Source: Saccharicrinis sp963677345 (GTDB taxonomy: Bacteria; Bacteroidota; Bacteroidia; Bacteroidales; Marinilabiliaceae). From it: a stretch of DNA of 64,000 nt. Where the stretch lies: the NCBI GenBank assembly GCA_963677345.2, contig CAXXLC010000016.1, forward strand, positions 1 through 64,000, read 5' to 3'. Position 1 is the first letter of the stretch, and each line of letters opens with the position of its first letter. A model generated the notes under the pieces. That model was given only the letters and a program-made list of their open reading frames with translations, did no database searches and was not told the DNA's origin. This document shows positions 26,936 to 35,369 of the stretch, piece after piece. Both the position numbers and the translations under genes were made by a program.

Positions 26936-27928
26936 ATGAGTAGCATAACCTTTTTACATCCAGGTTTCTTTTATTTATTGTTGGTTTTAGTACCGATGAT
27001 AGGCTGGTATATTTGGAAACAAAAAAGCGCACAAGCATCTTTACAAATATCATCACTTAAGGGCTTTGAAAAAGCACCTGTATCATGGAAAGTATATTTA
27101 CGACATACTCCGGTTGTTTTACGATCAATTGCAATAATATTTATCGTTATCGTATTAGCCAGACCACAGTCGACCAATAGTTCAAGAGATGTGGTTACTG
27201 AAGGAATAGATATTGTGATGACTTTGGATATTTCTTCGAGTATGGAGGCCTTGGATTTTAAACCCAACAGACTTGAAGCTGCAAAAGATGTAGCCACAGA
27301 ATTTATGGCAGCAAGACCCAATGACAAAATTGGTTTGGTTATTTTTGCCGGGGAGAGTTTTACTCAATGCCCTCTGACAACTGACAAGGCAACTTTAATT
27401 AATCTTACACATGATATTAAAACACGTATGGTGGAAGATGGAACTGCAATAGGTCTTGGTTTGGCAACTGCAGTAAACAGAATTAAAGACAGCAACGCTA
27501 AATCTAAAGTCATCATCCTGCTAACTGACGGAGTAAACAACCGGGGCGAAGTTGCCCCTTTAACCGCTGCCGAAATAGCAAAAACCTTTGGTATCAGAGT
27601 ATATACTATTGGTGTAGGATCAAAAGGAGTTGCACAAATTCCGGTACAAACACCATATGGAACTCGTTATGTTGAAGAAGAAGTTAAAATTGACGAAGAT
27701 ATGATGAAAGAGATAGCTGAGACAACGGGAGGACAATATTTCAGAGCTGTAGACAAAAACAGCTTAAAGCACATATACGAAGAGATTGACCAGATGGAAA
27801 AAACAAAAATTGAGGTTAAGGAATACACAAAACGCTCTGAAGAATACCTGATTTTTGCCATTTTAGCAGCTATTTTCATTATAGCGGAAGTTTTTATTAA
27901 GTCAACCATTCTTAGAAATCTTCCATAG
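26936..27928 (+). CDS. batA: BatA, VWA-domain membrane protein
   Basis: A 330-aa protein. N-terminal helices at about 8-25 and 55-75, a VWA domain at about 88-290 with the metal-site DISSSMEALDF and LLTDGVNNRGE, and a C-terminal membrane helix (about 300-320, EYLIFAILAAIFIIAEVFI). This is the BatA/BatB (BatA with N-terminal TM-VWA-TM) layout. In Bacteroides, Bat proteins contribute to aerotolerance; biochemical detail is sparse. It is 35 bp after the preceding gene and 24 bp before its paralogue batB, with which it shares the whole fold (DISSSM versus DVSNSM). Confidence 0.92.
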   Translation: MSSITFLHPGFFYLLLVLVPMIGWYIWKQKSAQASLQISSLKGFEKAPVSWKVYLRHTPVVLRSIAIIFIVIVLARPQSTNSSRDVVTEGIDIVMTLDISSSMEALDFKPNRLEAAKDVATEFMAARPNDKIGLVIFAGESFTQCPLTTDKATLINLTHDIKTRMVEDGTAIGLGLATAVNRIKDSNAKSKVIILLTDGVNNRGEVAPLTAAEIAKTFGIRVYTIGVGSKGVAQIPVQTPYGTRYVEEEVKIDEDMMKEIAETTGGQYFRAVDKNSLKHIYEEIDQMEKTKIEVKEYTKRSEEYLIFAILAAIFIIAEVFIKSTILRNLP

Positions 27929-27952
27929 TATAATAACGTTATTTTAGAAGTC

Positions 27953-28999
27953 ATGTTTAGATTTGAAAATCCGGAATATTTATATTTACTAATTATAGTT
28001 CCAATATTGGCTTTTCTGAGTTTAATTATTGGAAAAAGAAGAAAAAAAGCCCTGCAAAGATTTGGTAATCCTGAGCTACTCGAATCTTTAATGCCCAATG
28101 CATCAGCAATCCGGCCGATTGTAAAGTTCTATATTATGCTTTTAGTCATTATCTTATTAATAATAACTATAGCAGGACCTCAATTTGGCTCTAAACTAGA
28201 AACCGTGAAACGCAAGGGTATTGAAATAATGATTGCTTTGGATGTATCTAACAGTATGAATGCACAGGATATTCAGCCAAGCAGGTTAGACAGGGCAAAA
28301 AGAGCCATTTATCAATTGGTGGATAAATTACAAAATGACAAAGTAGGATTAATTGTATTTGCCGGGCAGGCTTATACTCAATTACCCATTACCACTGATT
28401 ATCCCTCAGCAAAGATGTTTATTTCTACAATAAACACAGGCATTATACCAACACAAGGTACAGCCATTGGAGCTGCTATAGAAAGAGGTATTAAGTCGTT
28501 TAGTTCGCAGGAAGATATCAACAGGGCAATCATTGTAATCACGGATGGAGAAAACCACGAAGACGATGCCGTTGCAGCAGCCAAAGCGGCTGTTGAAAAA
28601 GGCATAAAAGTTTATACTGTAGGAATGGGATTACCCAAAGGTTCACCGATACCCATTGCGGGAGGTAATAGCAATAATTTCATGAAAGACCGAGAAGGCA
28701 ATGTTGTCATTTCAAAGTTAAACGAAGATATGCTTATTGAGATTGCAAAAAATGGTGACGGGGAGTTTATTTCGGCTAATAATATTCGAAAAGGCATTAA
28801 TGATTTGGTAGATCATTTATCAAAGCTAGAAAAAACTGAAATGGATGCTAAGATTTACACCGATTACGACCATCAATTTCAATACGTTGCTTTATTAGCC
28901 TTATTGTTCTTACTGATTGACTTTATTATTCTTGAGCGAAAAAATAAATACTTAAAAAACATCCATCTTTTCGAGGAAAATAAGGAGGACGCAAAATGA
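27953..28999 (+). CDS. batB: BatB, VWA-domain membrane protein
   Basis: A 348-aa paralogue of BatA with N-terminal helices (YLYLLIIVPILAFLSLII and FYIMLLVIILLIITIAG). Its VWA domain has a metal-site (MIALDVSNSMNAQDIQPSRL), KVGLIVFAGQAYTQLPIT, and VITDGENHEDD. A C-terminal helix follows (FQYVALLALLFLLIDFIIL). The gene overlaps batC by four bases (ATGA), a strong sign of coupled translation. It is thought to form a hetero-complex with BatA and the TPR protein BatC in the inner membrane. Confidence 0.92.
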   Translation: MFRFENPEYLYLLIIVPILAFLSLIIGKRRKKALQRFGNPELLESLMPNASAIRPIVKFYIMLLVIILLIITIAGPQFGSKLETVKRKGIEIMIALDVSNSMNAQDIQPSRLDRAKRAIYQLVDKLQNDKVGLIVFAGQAYTQLPITTDYPSAKMFISTINTGIIPTQGTAIGAAIERGIKSFSSQEDINRAIIVITDGENHEDDAVAAAKAAVEKGIKVYTVGMGLPKGSPIPIAGGNSNNFMKDREGNVVISKLNEDMLIEIAKNGDGEFISANNIRKGINDLVDHLSKLEKTEMDAKIYTDYDHQFQYVALLALLFLLIDFIILERKNKYLKNIHLFEENKEDAK

Positions 29000-29940
29000 A
29001 ATTTACAATATCACTTTTAATACTGTTTATAAGCGTTAGCGTTGTTTTCGCACAAAAAGAACGTAAGTTTATACGCAATGGAAACAAAGAGTTTTCTAAT
29101 GAAAAATATATTGAATCGGAAATTGAATATAAAAAAGCATTAGATAAGCTAAAGGAAGGACAATCGTCTTTTGAGGCTGAATTTAACCTGGGTGATTCTT
29201 ATTACAAACAGGAAAAATACGAAGAAGCCTTAAATCAGTTCAAAAGCATTAACCAAGACAATTTAACTAAAGAACAAAAGGCTTTAGTCAATCATAACAT
29301 CGGTAATTCATATCTGGCAAAAAAGGATATTGACAATGCCATTAATTCATATAAAACGGCATTAAAAAACAACCCTTTAGATAACGAAACCCGGTACAAT
29401 TTAATTGCTGCTCAAAAAATGAAGCAACAACAAGAACAAAATAAACAAAACCAGGATCAGAATAAAGATCAGAATAAAGACAAGCAAAATAAAGACCAGG
29501 ATCAACAGAATAAAGATCAACAAAACCAGCAGGATAAGGATCAGCAACAAGATTCTGATGGTGACGGCATTCCTGATGAAAAAGAAAAGCAGGATAATCA
29601 AGGGAAGCAAAACCCTAATCAGGATACGGATAAAGATGGCATACCTGATTACAAAGATCAGGATTCGGATAACGATGGAAAACCGGATAAAGAAGAAGCC
29701 GGCGAAAACCCTAATGAGCCCAAGGATACAGATGGTGACGGAACACCGGATTACAGAGATACAGATTCGAACAACGACGGCACTCCAGACAGCCAGGATA
29801 GCAAACCGCAAAACGATAATATTTCAAAACAAGATGCTCAGCGAATTTTAAATGCGCTTAATCAGGATGAACAAGAATTACAGGAAAAAATGAAAAAAGT
29901 AAAAGGTAATCCTGCCGGGAACATTGAAAAGAACTGGTAA
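28996..29940 (+). CDS. batC: BatC, TPR protein with Asp-rich Ca-binding-type repeats
   Basis: A 314-aa protein. Signal peptide (KFTISLLILFISVSVVFAQ), then TPR repeats at about 22-135 (EYKKALDKLKEG, LGDSYYKQEKYEEALNQFKSI, HNIGNSYLAKKDIDNAINSYKTALKNNP). A Gln/Asn/Lys/Asp-rich low-complexity stretch covers about 140-190. Four or more thrombospondin-type-3-like repeats follow (DSDGDGIPDEKE, DTDKDGIPDYKDQDSDNDGKPD, DTDGDGTPDYRDTDSNNDGTPD), the kind that binds calcium. A short helical tail ends the protein. TPR plus acidic tail is usual for BatC, but clear TSP3 repeats are not something I recall as standard. It overlaps batB and is 52 bp from batD. Confidence 0.85.
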   Translation: MKFTISLLILFISVSVVFAQKERKFIRNGNKEFSNEKYIESEIEYKKALDKLKEGQSSFEAEFNLGDSYYKQEKYEEALNQFKSINQDNLTKEQKALVNHNIGNSYLAKKDIDNAINSYKTALKNNPLDNETRYNLIAAQKMKQQQEQNKQNQDQNKDQNKDKQNKDQDQQNKDQQNQQDKDQQQDSDGDGIPDEKEKQDNQGKQNPNQDTDKDGIPDYKDQDSDNDGKPDKEEAGENPNEPKDTDGDGTPDYRDTDSNNDGTPDSQDSKPQNDNISKQDAQRILNALNQDEQELQEKMKKVKGNPAGNIEKNW

Positions 29941-29992
29941 GTTAACAAGTATTTATATTACTTTTGTGGATCAAATAATAAAAGACAGAAAA

Positions 29993-31817
29993 ATGAAACG
30001 CTCTATATTATTCACTTTATTAATTGCATTATTTTCCTCTACTCTGCTTGCGCAGGATGTTGAGTTTAAAGCTCAGGCCAAAAGCGCTGTACTTTCAGGC
30101 GAAAAGTTTCAATTAATATTCAGTGTTAATGAGGAAGGTGAAGATTTAAGATTACCTCAATTAAATGATTTTACCGTTTTAATGGGACCCAGTATAATGA
30201 CCAGTTCCAGCACTCAAATAATAAATGGCAAAATTACAAGAAGTCAAGAGTATACATACACCTATATATTAAAATGTGATAAACCGGGGAAATACACATT
30301 AGCCCCGGCTCAGATCACCGTAGACGGGAAAAAAATTGAGAGTAACAGTTTAAGCATTGAGGTTGTTAAAAACCAGGGAGGAGCAAGTTCTCAACAAAAT
30401 CAAAACAACACAAGCGATGGAAGTAATTCTTTTTCTAAAGATGATTTATTCATAACTGTAACTAAAAATAAATCAAACATATACCAGGGCGAACCACTGG
30501 TTTTAACAACAAAAATATATACCCGTATTAACCTTGATAATATATCTGACATCAAACACCCTGATTACAGAAATTTTATTGTCCAGGATATTGAAGACGG
30601 AAATAACATCCAGTGGACCTATGAGTTTGTAAACAACAAGCAATACAGGGTTGGAACACTTGAAAGAAAAGTATTATATGCTCAAAAAAGTGGCAAACAA
30701 TCTATTGATGCTACAGAGATAGAGTTTTTTAATCAAGCAAAGAGTAAACAGGAGATCAACAAGTATATTTGATGATTTTTTTGATAACAACTATCGTATG
30801 GTAAAAAAACGTGTATCATCAAAACCATTAACAATTAATGTAAAACCATTTCCAACACCTGTTCCATCAAGTTTTTCCGGAGCGGTTGGTGACCTGCATT
30901 TAAATGTAACCTGTTCGCAAAACAATGTAAAAGTTAATGATGGTATTACGATAAAAGCAGTTGTTTCCGGTACGGGTAATCACAAGCTGATGTCAAACCC
31001 TGAATTCAATTTCTCTAAAGATTTTGACACCTTTGCCCCTACAACAAAAAACAACTTTACCAACACTGTTTCAGGGATGAAGGGTTCAAAAACTCTTGAA
31101 TACCTGATTATCCCAAGATATTCGGGTAACTACACCATTGATCCCTTAGTATTTACTTATTTTAATACTAAGCAAGGAAAATTCATTACTTTAAAATCAG
31201 ATCCCATTCAAATAGAAGTTGAAAAAGGTAGTGAAGAAAACAATGGAACAAGTTATATTCCATCCAGTGTAAACAGAGAAGATGTTCAGTTTATTGGTAA
31301 GGATATCAGGTTCATTAAAACAGAAAACCTTAGCTTAAAAGACAAAGGAACATTCTTATTTGGATCATTATTATTTTACCTGGGATATATTATCCCAATG
31401 ATCATTTTTATCATTGTTTATTTCTTTAACAAAAAGAAAATGCATGAGAATGCAAATATTCATCTTGTTAAGAATAAAAAAGCCAACAAAATGGCCACTA
31501 AACGTTTAAAAAAATCTTCTGCTTATCTAAAAGAAAATAACCACGAGGCTTTTTACGAAGAGGTATTAAAAGCTTTATACAGTTATTTAAGCGATAAACT
31601 ATTCTTGCCTGTAAGTGAGCTAAGTAAAGAAAAAGCTGTAGAATTGATTATGAAAAGAGGAGTTTCCGAAGAAGTTAAAAATGAACTTTTAGAAATTTTA
31701 GACACTTGCGAATTCGCTCGTTTTTCTCCTTCAAGTGGCGAAACAGCTCAAATGGATAGCCTGTATAACAAAGCTTTAAATAACATTAGTAAACTTGATA
31801 ACCAAATTAAAAAGTAA
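29993..31817 (+). pseudogene. batD: BatD (frameshifted at about 30760)
   Basis: Start chosen at 29993 (MKRSILFTLLIALFSSTLLAQ, a signal peptide); the in-frame ATG at 29924 lies inside batC. The first 260 codons encode BatD N-terminal beta domains (FKAQAKSAVLSGEKFQLIF, EEGEDLRLPQLNDFTVLMGPS, SQEYTYTYILK). The frame ends at 30772. The next frame continues with the family motif SIFDDFFDNNYRMVKKRV, further beta domains, a membrane helix (about 31340-31440) and a cytoplasmic helical domain to 31817. Removing one A from AACAAG (about 30757-30761) joins them, for a product of about 607 aa, normal for BatD. A single-base error is more likely than true loss because all neighbours are intact. Confidence 0.85.
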
Positions 31818-31855
31818 TTAAGGATTAGTTTGTTTACGCAATATTTAATTGATAC

Positions 31856-32614
31856 ATGATGAAACGTATTATATTTTCCATATTAGTATTTACACTTGCA
31901 TTTTGCAGTGCTTTTGCAAAAAAAGATACCAGGTTCGAAAAAGCAAACGAGTTCTTTCAAAACCAGAACTACAAAGAAGCCATAACTACTTATGAAGAAA
32001 TTTTAAATTCAGGTGTTGAAAGCGGGGAAATTTATTTCAATCTGGGCAACGCTTATTACAAATCAGGAAACCTACCCAGGGCCATATTAAATTATGAGAG
32101 AGCAAAGCTTATTCTACCTCATGATAAAGACATTGCTTATAACTTAAAGATGGCGAACTCTCAAATAACAGATAAACTGGAAACTGTTGGTGAGTTTTTT
32201 TTAATAAACTGGTTTAAAAGCTTTAGAAATAAAACAAAATCAGACACGTGGGCTATTATTTCAATAGCTGCCTTTGCTATCGGATTATTATTAATGGGTA
32301 TTTTCTTATATTCCAAATCACGAACTTTAAAACAAATATCATTCTATATAGGAATTCTATTAATAATTACTTGTGTGATATCTTTTAGTTTCAGTGCAAA
32401 ACAAAAAAATATGTTGACGCAAAGAAATAGTGCTATCATTTTTGAGCCATCAGTTACAATAAAAAGTTCACCATCTGTTAGTGGAACTGAACTATTTATT
32501 TTACACGAAGGCACTAAAGTTAAAATTCTGGAATCTGTAGGAGAATGGTATAGAATTCAAATCAGTGATGGAAATGACGGCTGGCTGCCAATTTCGACCG
32601 TAGAAATAATTTAA
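31856..32614 (+). CDS. batE: BatE, TPR and SH3-domain protein
   Basis: A 252-aa protein. The start is either of two adjacent ATGs (31856/31859). Signal peptide ending CSAFA, TPR repeats at about 25-105 (ANEFFQNQNYKEAITTYEEIL, YFNLGNAYYKSGNLPRAILNYERAK). Two membrane helices at about 132-150 and 158-178 (AIISIAAFAIGLLLMGIFLY, ISFYIGILLIITCVISFSF). A bacterial SH3 domain closes the protein (about 190-250, KSSPSVSGTELFILHEGTKVKILE, GEWYRIQI, DGWLPISTVEII). This is the normal last gene of the Bat operon, and a strong terminator follows. Confidence 0.88.
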   Translation: MMKRIIFSILVFTLAFCSAFAKKDTRFEKANEFFQNQNYKEAITTYEEILNSGVESGEIYFNLGNAYYKSGNLPRAILNYERAKLILPHDKDIAYNLKMANSQITDKLETVGEFFLINWFKSFRNKTKSDTWAIISIAAFAIGLLLMGIFLYSKSRTLKQISFYIGILLIITCVISFSFSAKQKNMLTQRNSAIIFEPSVTIKSSPSVSGTELFILHEGTKVKILESVGEWYRIQISDGNDGWLPISTVEII

Positions 32615-32656
32615 AAAAAGAGGGTGATTAAATTGTGAATCACCCTCTTTTTTTTT
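32613..32656. terminator. Bidirectional intrinsic terminator (batE / STAS gene)
   Basis: AAAGAGGGTGATT and AATCACCCTCTTT pair perfectly, with an A-run before and a T-run of about 12 after. It ends batE on the plus strand and the STAS/Hpt unit on the minus strand. Confidence 0.9.
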
Positions 32657-32667
32657 TTGCAGATATC

Positions 32668-32985
32668 TTAATGCTCTTTATTATATAAATCAAAAACTTT
32701 ATCTAATTTCATCAACTTCAAAAGGCTCATGACCTCATCCTGAACACAACACAAATAAAAATTAATATTATTTTGTCTTGCAGTCTTTAATGCAGATATA
32801 ATTACCCCGATACCAGTACTATCTATAAATTTAATATTTGCCAAATCCAAAACAACACTTCCTTTACTTTCGGACACCACCTGTGTTAATGCTATTTTAA
32901 CTTCTTCAGCCGATGCAGCTGTTAATCTGTCTTTTTGATTAATGCTTACAATTTTAGCTTCTTTATTGTCTTTTACTTCTAACAT
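32668..32985 (-). CDS. STAS-domain protein (anti-sigma-factor antagonist type)
   Basis: A 105-aa single STAS domain with the conserved loop FIDSTGIGVIISALKTAR, whose Ser is the usual phosphorylation site, and a VVLDLANIKF core strand. Such proteins switch partner binding through phosphorylation by HPK/RsbW-like kinases and dephosphorylation by PP2C phosphatases. No kinase or phosphatase is nearby. It lies 14 bp downstream of an Hpt-domain gene on the same strand, so the pair is probably cotranscribed and may join a two-component relay to a STAS switch. That link is inference. Confidence 0.85.
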   Translation of the reverse strand: MLEVKDNKEAKIVSINQKDRLTAASAEEVKIALTQVVSESKGSVVLDLANIKFIDSTGIGVIISALKTARQNNINFYLCCVQDEVMSLLKLMKLDKVFDLYNKEH

Positions 32986-32999
32986 GAGATATCTAATGT

Positions 33000-33479
33000 T
33001 TAATAGGTACTTATTACTTGAGAAAGCTCTTTGACTGCTTTTTCACAAACATCATTAAATTTATCAACTAAATTATTCAACACTAAGATATTAGCATTTT
33101 CTTTAACCCACTTGATTCTTTCTTCAGGATAGCCCTCGAAGTTTTTATTCAGGGTAACAATCTCTTCCTTTTGTGATTCTGTAACAATCTCCTTATCATT
33201 CAGTTCTTTGATTCGCATCTGTTTAGCAAGGAGTTCAAGATTTTTCAAATCGTTATTTCCTAAATCCTGCATCCCCATAGATACCACTGAAGATTTTGCT
33301 TTGTGAGCAATAGCTGCAATTCTGAGCCAGTCTTTTTCTTTTAAATATTGATCAAATCCTTCTGTAAATTCAGGCATCTGATCTAAAAATATTTCCACCA
33401 ATTCTTTTATTATACCGGTATCTCCATCCGCTATACCCTCTAAATAGGTCAGATCTACATATTTCATTTTAGCTTCCAT
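33000..33479 (-). CDS. Hpt (histidine phosphotransfer) domain protein
   Basis: A 159-aa protein; the start may be M1 or MKYVDL five codons on. The Hpt core is at about 5-110: YLEGIADGDTGIIKELVEIFL, then IAAIAHKAKSSVVSMGM, where the AHKxKSS histidine is the phospho-acceptor. The C-terminal 50 residues are helical and not assigned. It is a free-standing phosphotransfer protein, presumably moving phosphate between a hybrid kinase and a response regulator encoded elsewhere. It is transcribed leftward into the STAS gene and divergent from gcvT. Confidence 0.85.
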   Translation of the reverse strand: MEAKMKYVDLTYLEGIADGDTGIIKELVEIFLDQMPEFTEGFDQYLKEKDWLRIAAIAHKAKSSVVSMGMQDLGNNDLKNLELLAKQMRIKELNDKEIVTESQKEEIVTLNKNFEGYPEERIKWVKENANILVLNNLVDKFNDVCEKAVKELSQVISTY

Positions 33480-33633
33480 ACTGACTGGTCTAGGTTATAT
33501 CCTAAAATATTATACAAATCTACTTTTTTTTATTAAATATCCATATTATCATGCTAAAAATTAGAGGTTCAAATAATTCCGGTGCACAATTTATATTTCA
33601 TTGATTTATTCACAAAAGACAATATAAATCATA

Positions 33634-33668
33634 TTTGCCGATGCGCTTAATTCATACATTTGTATGAA
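33634..33668 (+). promoter_or_regulatory. Candidate gcvT promoter with overlapping palindrome
   Basis: TTTG at 33634-33637 and TACATTTG (TAnnTTTG) at 33655-33662 make a Bacteroidota-type promoter 36 nt before the ATG, with a 17-bp spacer. The -7 box is embedded in the inverted repeat TTCATACA-TT-TGTATGAA (33651-33668), a likely operator. Confidence 0.45.
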
Positions 33669-33698
33669 CATTTAACAAATTCAATATTATAAAAATAT

Positions 33699-34781
33699 AT
33701 GAAACGAACAGCTTTTTTTGAATTACATGAAAAATCAGGAGCCAAAATAGTTCCCTTTGCAGGATACGATATGCCGGTTGAATATTCAGGCATCACAACC
33801 GAACACTTACAAGTAAGAAACTCAGTAGGTGTTTTTGACGTTTCGCATATGGGTGAATTTTGGGTTAAAGGCTCTAAAGCTCTTGATTTTATTCAAAAAG
33901 TTACTTCTAATGATGCTTCAACTTTAACAGTTGGTAAGGCTCAATACAGTTGCTTCCCAAATGGCAAAGGAGGCATTGTGGATGATCTTTTAGTATATAA
34001 ATATTCTGAAGATAAATACATGCTCGTTGTTAACGCAGCTAATATTGAAAAAGACTGGGAATGGTGTAACTTGAACAACACCATGGAGGCCGAATTAGAA
34101 AATGCCTCTGATAAAATATCTCAGTTGGCTATTCAGGGTCCGGATGCAATAAAAGTATTACAAAAACTAACAGATATTGATTTAACATCAATTCCTTATT
34201 ACAATTTCATAACGGGTCGTATCGCCGGCGTAGACAATGTAATTATATCAAACACAGGATATACGGGTGCCGGTGGCTTTGAACTATATATGTATAATGA
34301 AGATGCAGTAAGCATTTGGGAAAAAATTTTTGAAGCAGGGAAAGAATTTAACATCGCCCCTATTGGCTTAGGAGCAAGAGATACCCTAAGATTAGAAAAA
34401 GGATTTTGCTTATACGGCAATGATATTGATGACACCACTTCGCCAATTGAAGCAGGTTTAGGCTGGATTACCAAGTTTACTGACAATAAAGATTTCATTG
34501 ACAAAAAATATCTTCACAACCAGAAAACAAATGGCATTGACAAAAAATTAAAAGGCTTTAAAATGATTGATAAAGGTATTCCCCGCCATGGATACGAAAT
34601 TATAGATGAAAATGAAAATATTATTGGAACGGTTACTTCGGGAACCCACTCTCCTGTTTTAAAATATGGTATTGGAATGGGATATATAAAAACTGAATAC
34701 AGTAAAATTGGCTCAACAATCTACATTAAAGTGCGCAATAGAAAACTAAAAGCAGAAGTCACAAAACTTCCATTCGTTTAA
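33699..34781 (+). CDS. gcvT: Glycine cleavage system T protein (aminomethyltransferase)
   Basis: A 360-aa GcvT. Conserved parts: ELHEKSGAKIVPFAGYDMPVEY, VGVFDVSHMGEFWVKG, QYSCFPNGKGGIVDDLLVYK, LAIQGPDAIKVLQKL, SNTGYTGAGGFELYMY, LGARDTLRLEKGFCLYGNDID, and EAGLGWITKF before a C-terminal barrel (GTVTSGTHSPVLKYGIGMGYI). It transfers the methylene group from the aminomethyl-lipoyl H protein to tetrahydrofolate, releasing ammonia. The other glycine-cleavage genes are not in the window. It is a single gene with its own promoter, followed by MITE copy B. Intact and of normal length. Confidence 0.95.
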   Translation: MKRTAFFELHEKSGAKIVPFAGYDMPVEYSGITTEHLQVRNSVGVFDVSHMGEFWVKGSKALDFIQKVTSNDASTLTVGKAQYSCFPNGKGGIVDDLLVYKYSEDKYMLVVNAANIEKDWEWCNLNNTMEAELENASDKISQLAIQGPDAIKVLQKLTDIDLTSIPYYNFITGRIAGVDNVIISNTGYTGAGGFELYMYNEDAVSIWEKIFEAGKEFNIAPIGLGARDTLRLEKGFCLYGNDIDDTTSPIEAGLGWITKFTDNKDFIDKKYLHNQKTNGIDKKLKGFKMIDKGIPRHGYEIIDENENIIGTVTSGTHSPVLKYGIGMGYIKTEYSKIGSTIYIKVRNRKLKAEVTKLPFV

Positions 34782-34804
34782 AATGATACATCATCACTTT
34801 AATT

Positions 34805-34959
34805 AGTGCTTGCCCGAAAAGTCCAATTTCTTCGTTACGCCCTTTTTGAAAACAGTCATTTACGAAAGTAAACTCCTTGATTTTCAAAAAGGCCAAGCCT
34901 TGAAATTGAATTTTTCCATTCAAGCACTTGAGAAAAACCTTAGTTTTCTTGCTGACACT
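34805..34959. mobile_element. MITE copy B (155 bp, AATT target duplication)
   Basis: Nearly identical to the reverse complement of 19152-19306. It starts AGTGCTTGCCCG and ends GCTGACACT, flanked by AATT on each side. It lies 24 bp past the gcvT stop and has no coding capacity. Confidence 0.75.
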
Positions 34960-35369
34960 AATTAACCAAACCTAACATTGTAATTATTGCTTTAAAAATG
35001 ATTTTTATCAACAAATAAAAATATTTTTCATGATTTATATTAGCATTCCACCAAAAGCATAATACGCATATCAAACTGAATATCTGCACATTAACTGAAC
35101 CAAACAGCCACCCATCCTTAATTTAATATAACCTTTTATTATAATACATAACTATGTTTTATTATAATTTATGAGTATTAGTAACATATTTTTCTAATTT
35201 TGCGCTAGATATCAAATCAGGGAATAATAAAACTATTAAAAATTTATTTTTTAGGAAGGTATTCCTCCCGTATTTGACAATAAGAAAGTTATCAAAGAGT
35301 ATTAACCATTATCGATACTATTAGATTAAGCAAATGGCTATCTAAGTGTAAAACAAAATCATTTAACGC
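34960..35369 (+). promoter_or_regulatory. serC upstream region with candidate -7 box
   Basis: About 400 AT-rich bp. TAATTTTG at 35195-35202 matches the Bacteroidota -7 consensus and would leave a leader of about 165 nt before serC. No clear -33 element and no recognisable riboswitch were found. Confidence 0.35.

Noticed and set aside
29401..29811. Minus-strand 136-aa hydrophobic open frame
   Set aside because: The reverse reading of the BatC Asp/Gln/Asn-rich stretch gives Ile/Leu/Phe codons; it is a composition artefact.
29558..29851. Plus-strand frame within batC (97 aa)
   Set aside because: An out-of-frame reading of the low-complexity Asp-rich repeats.
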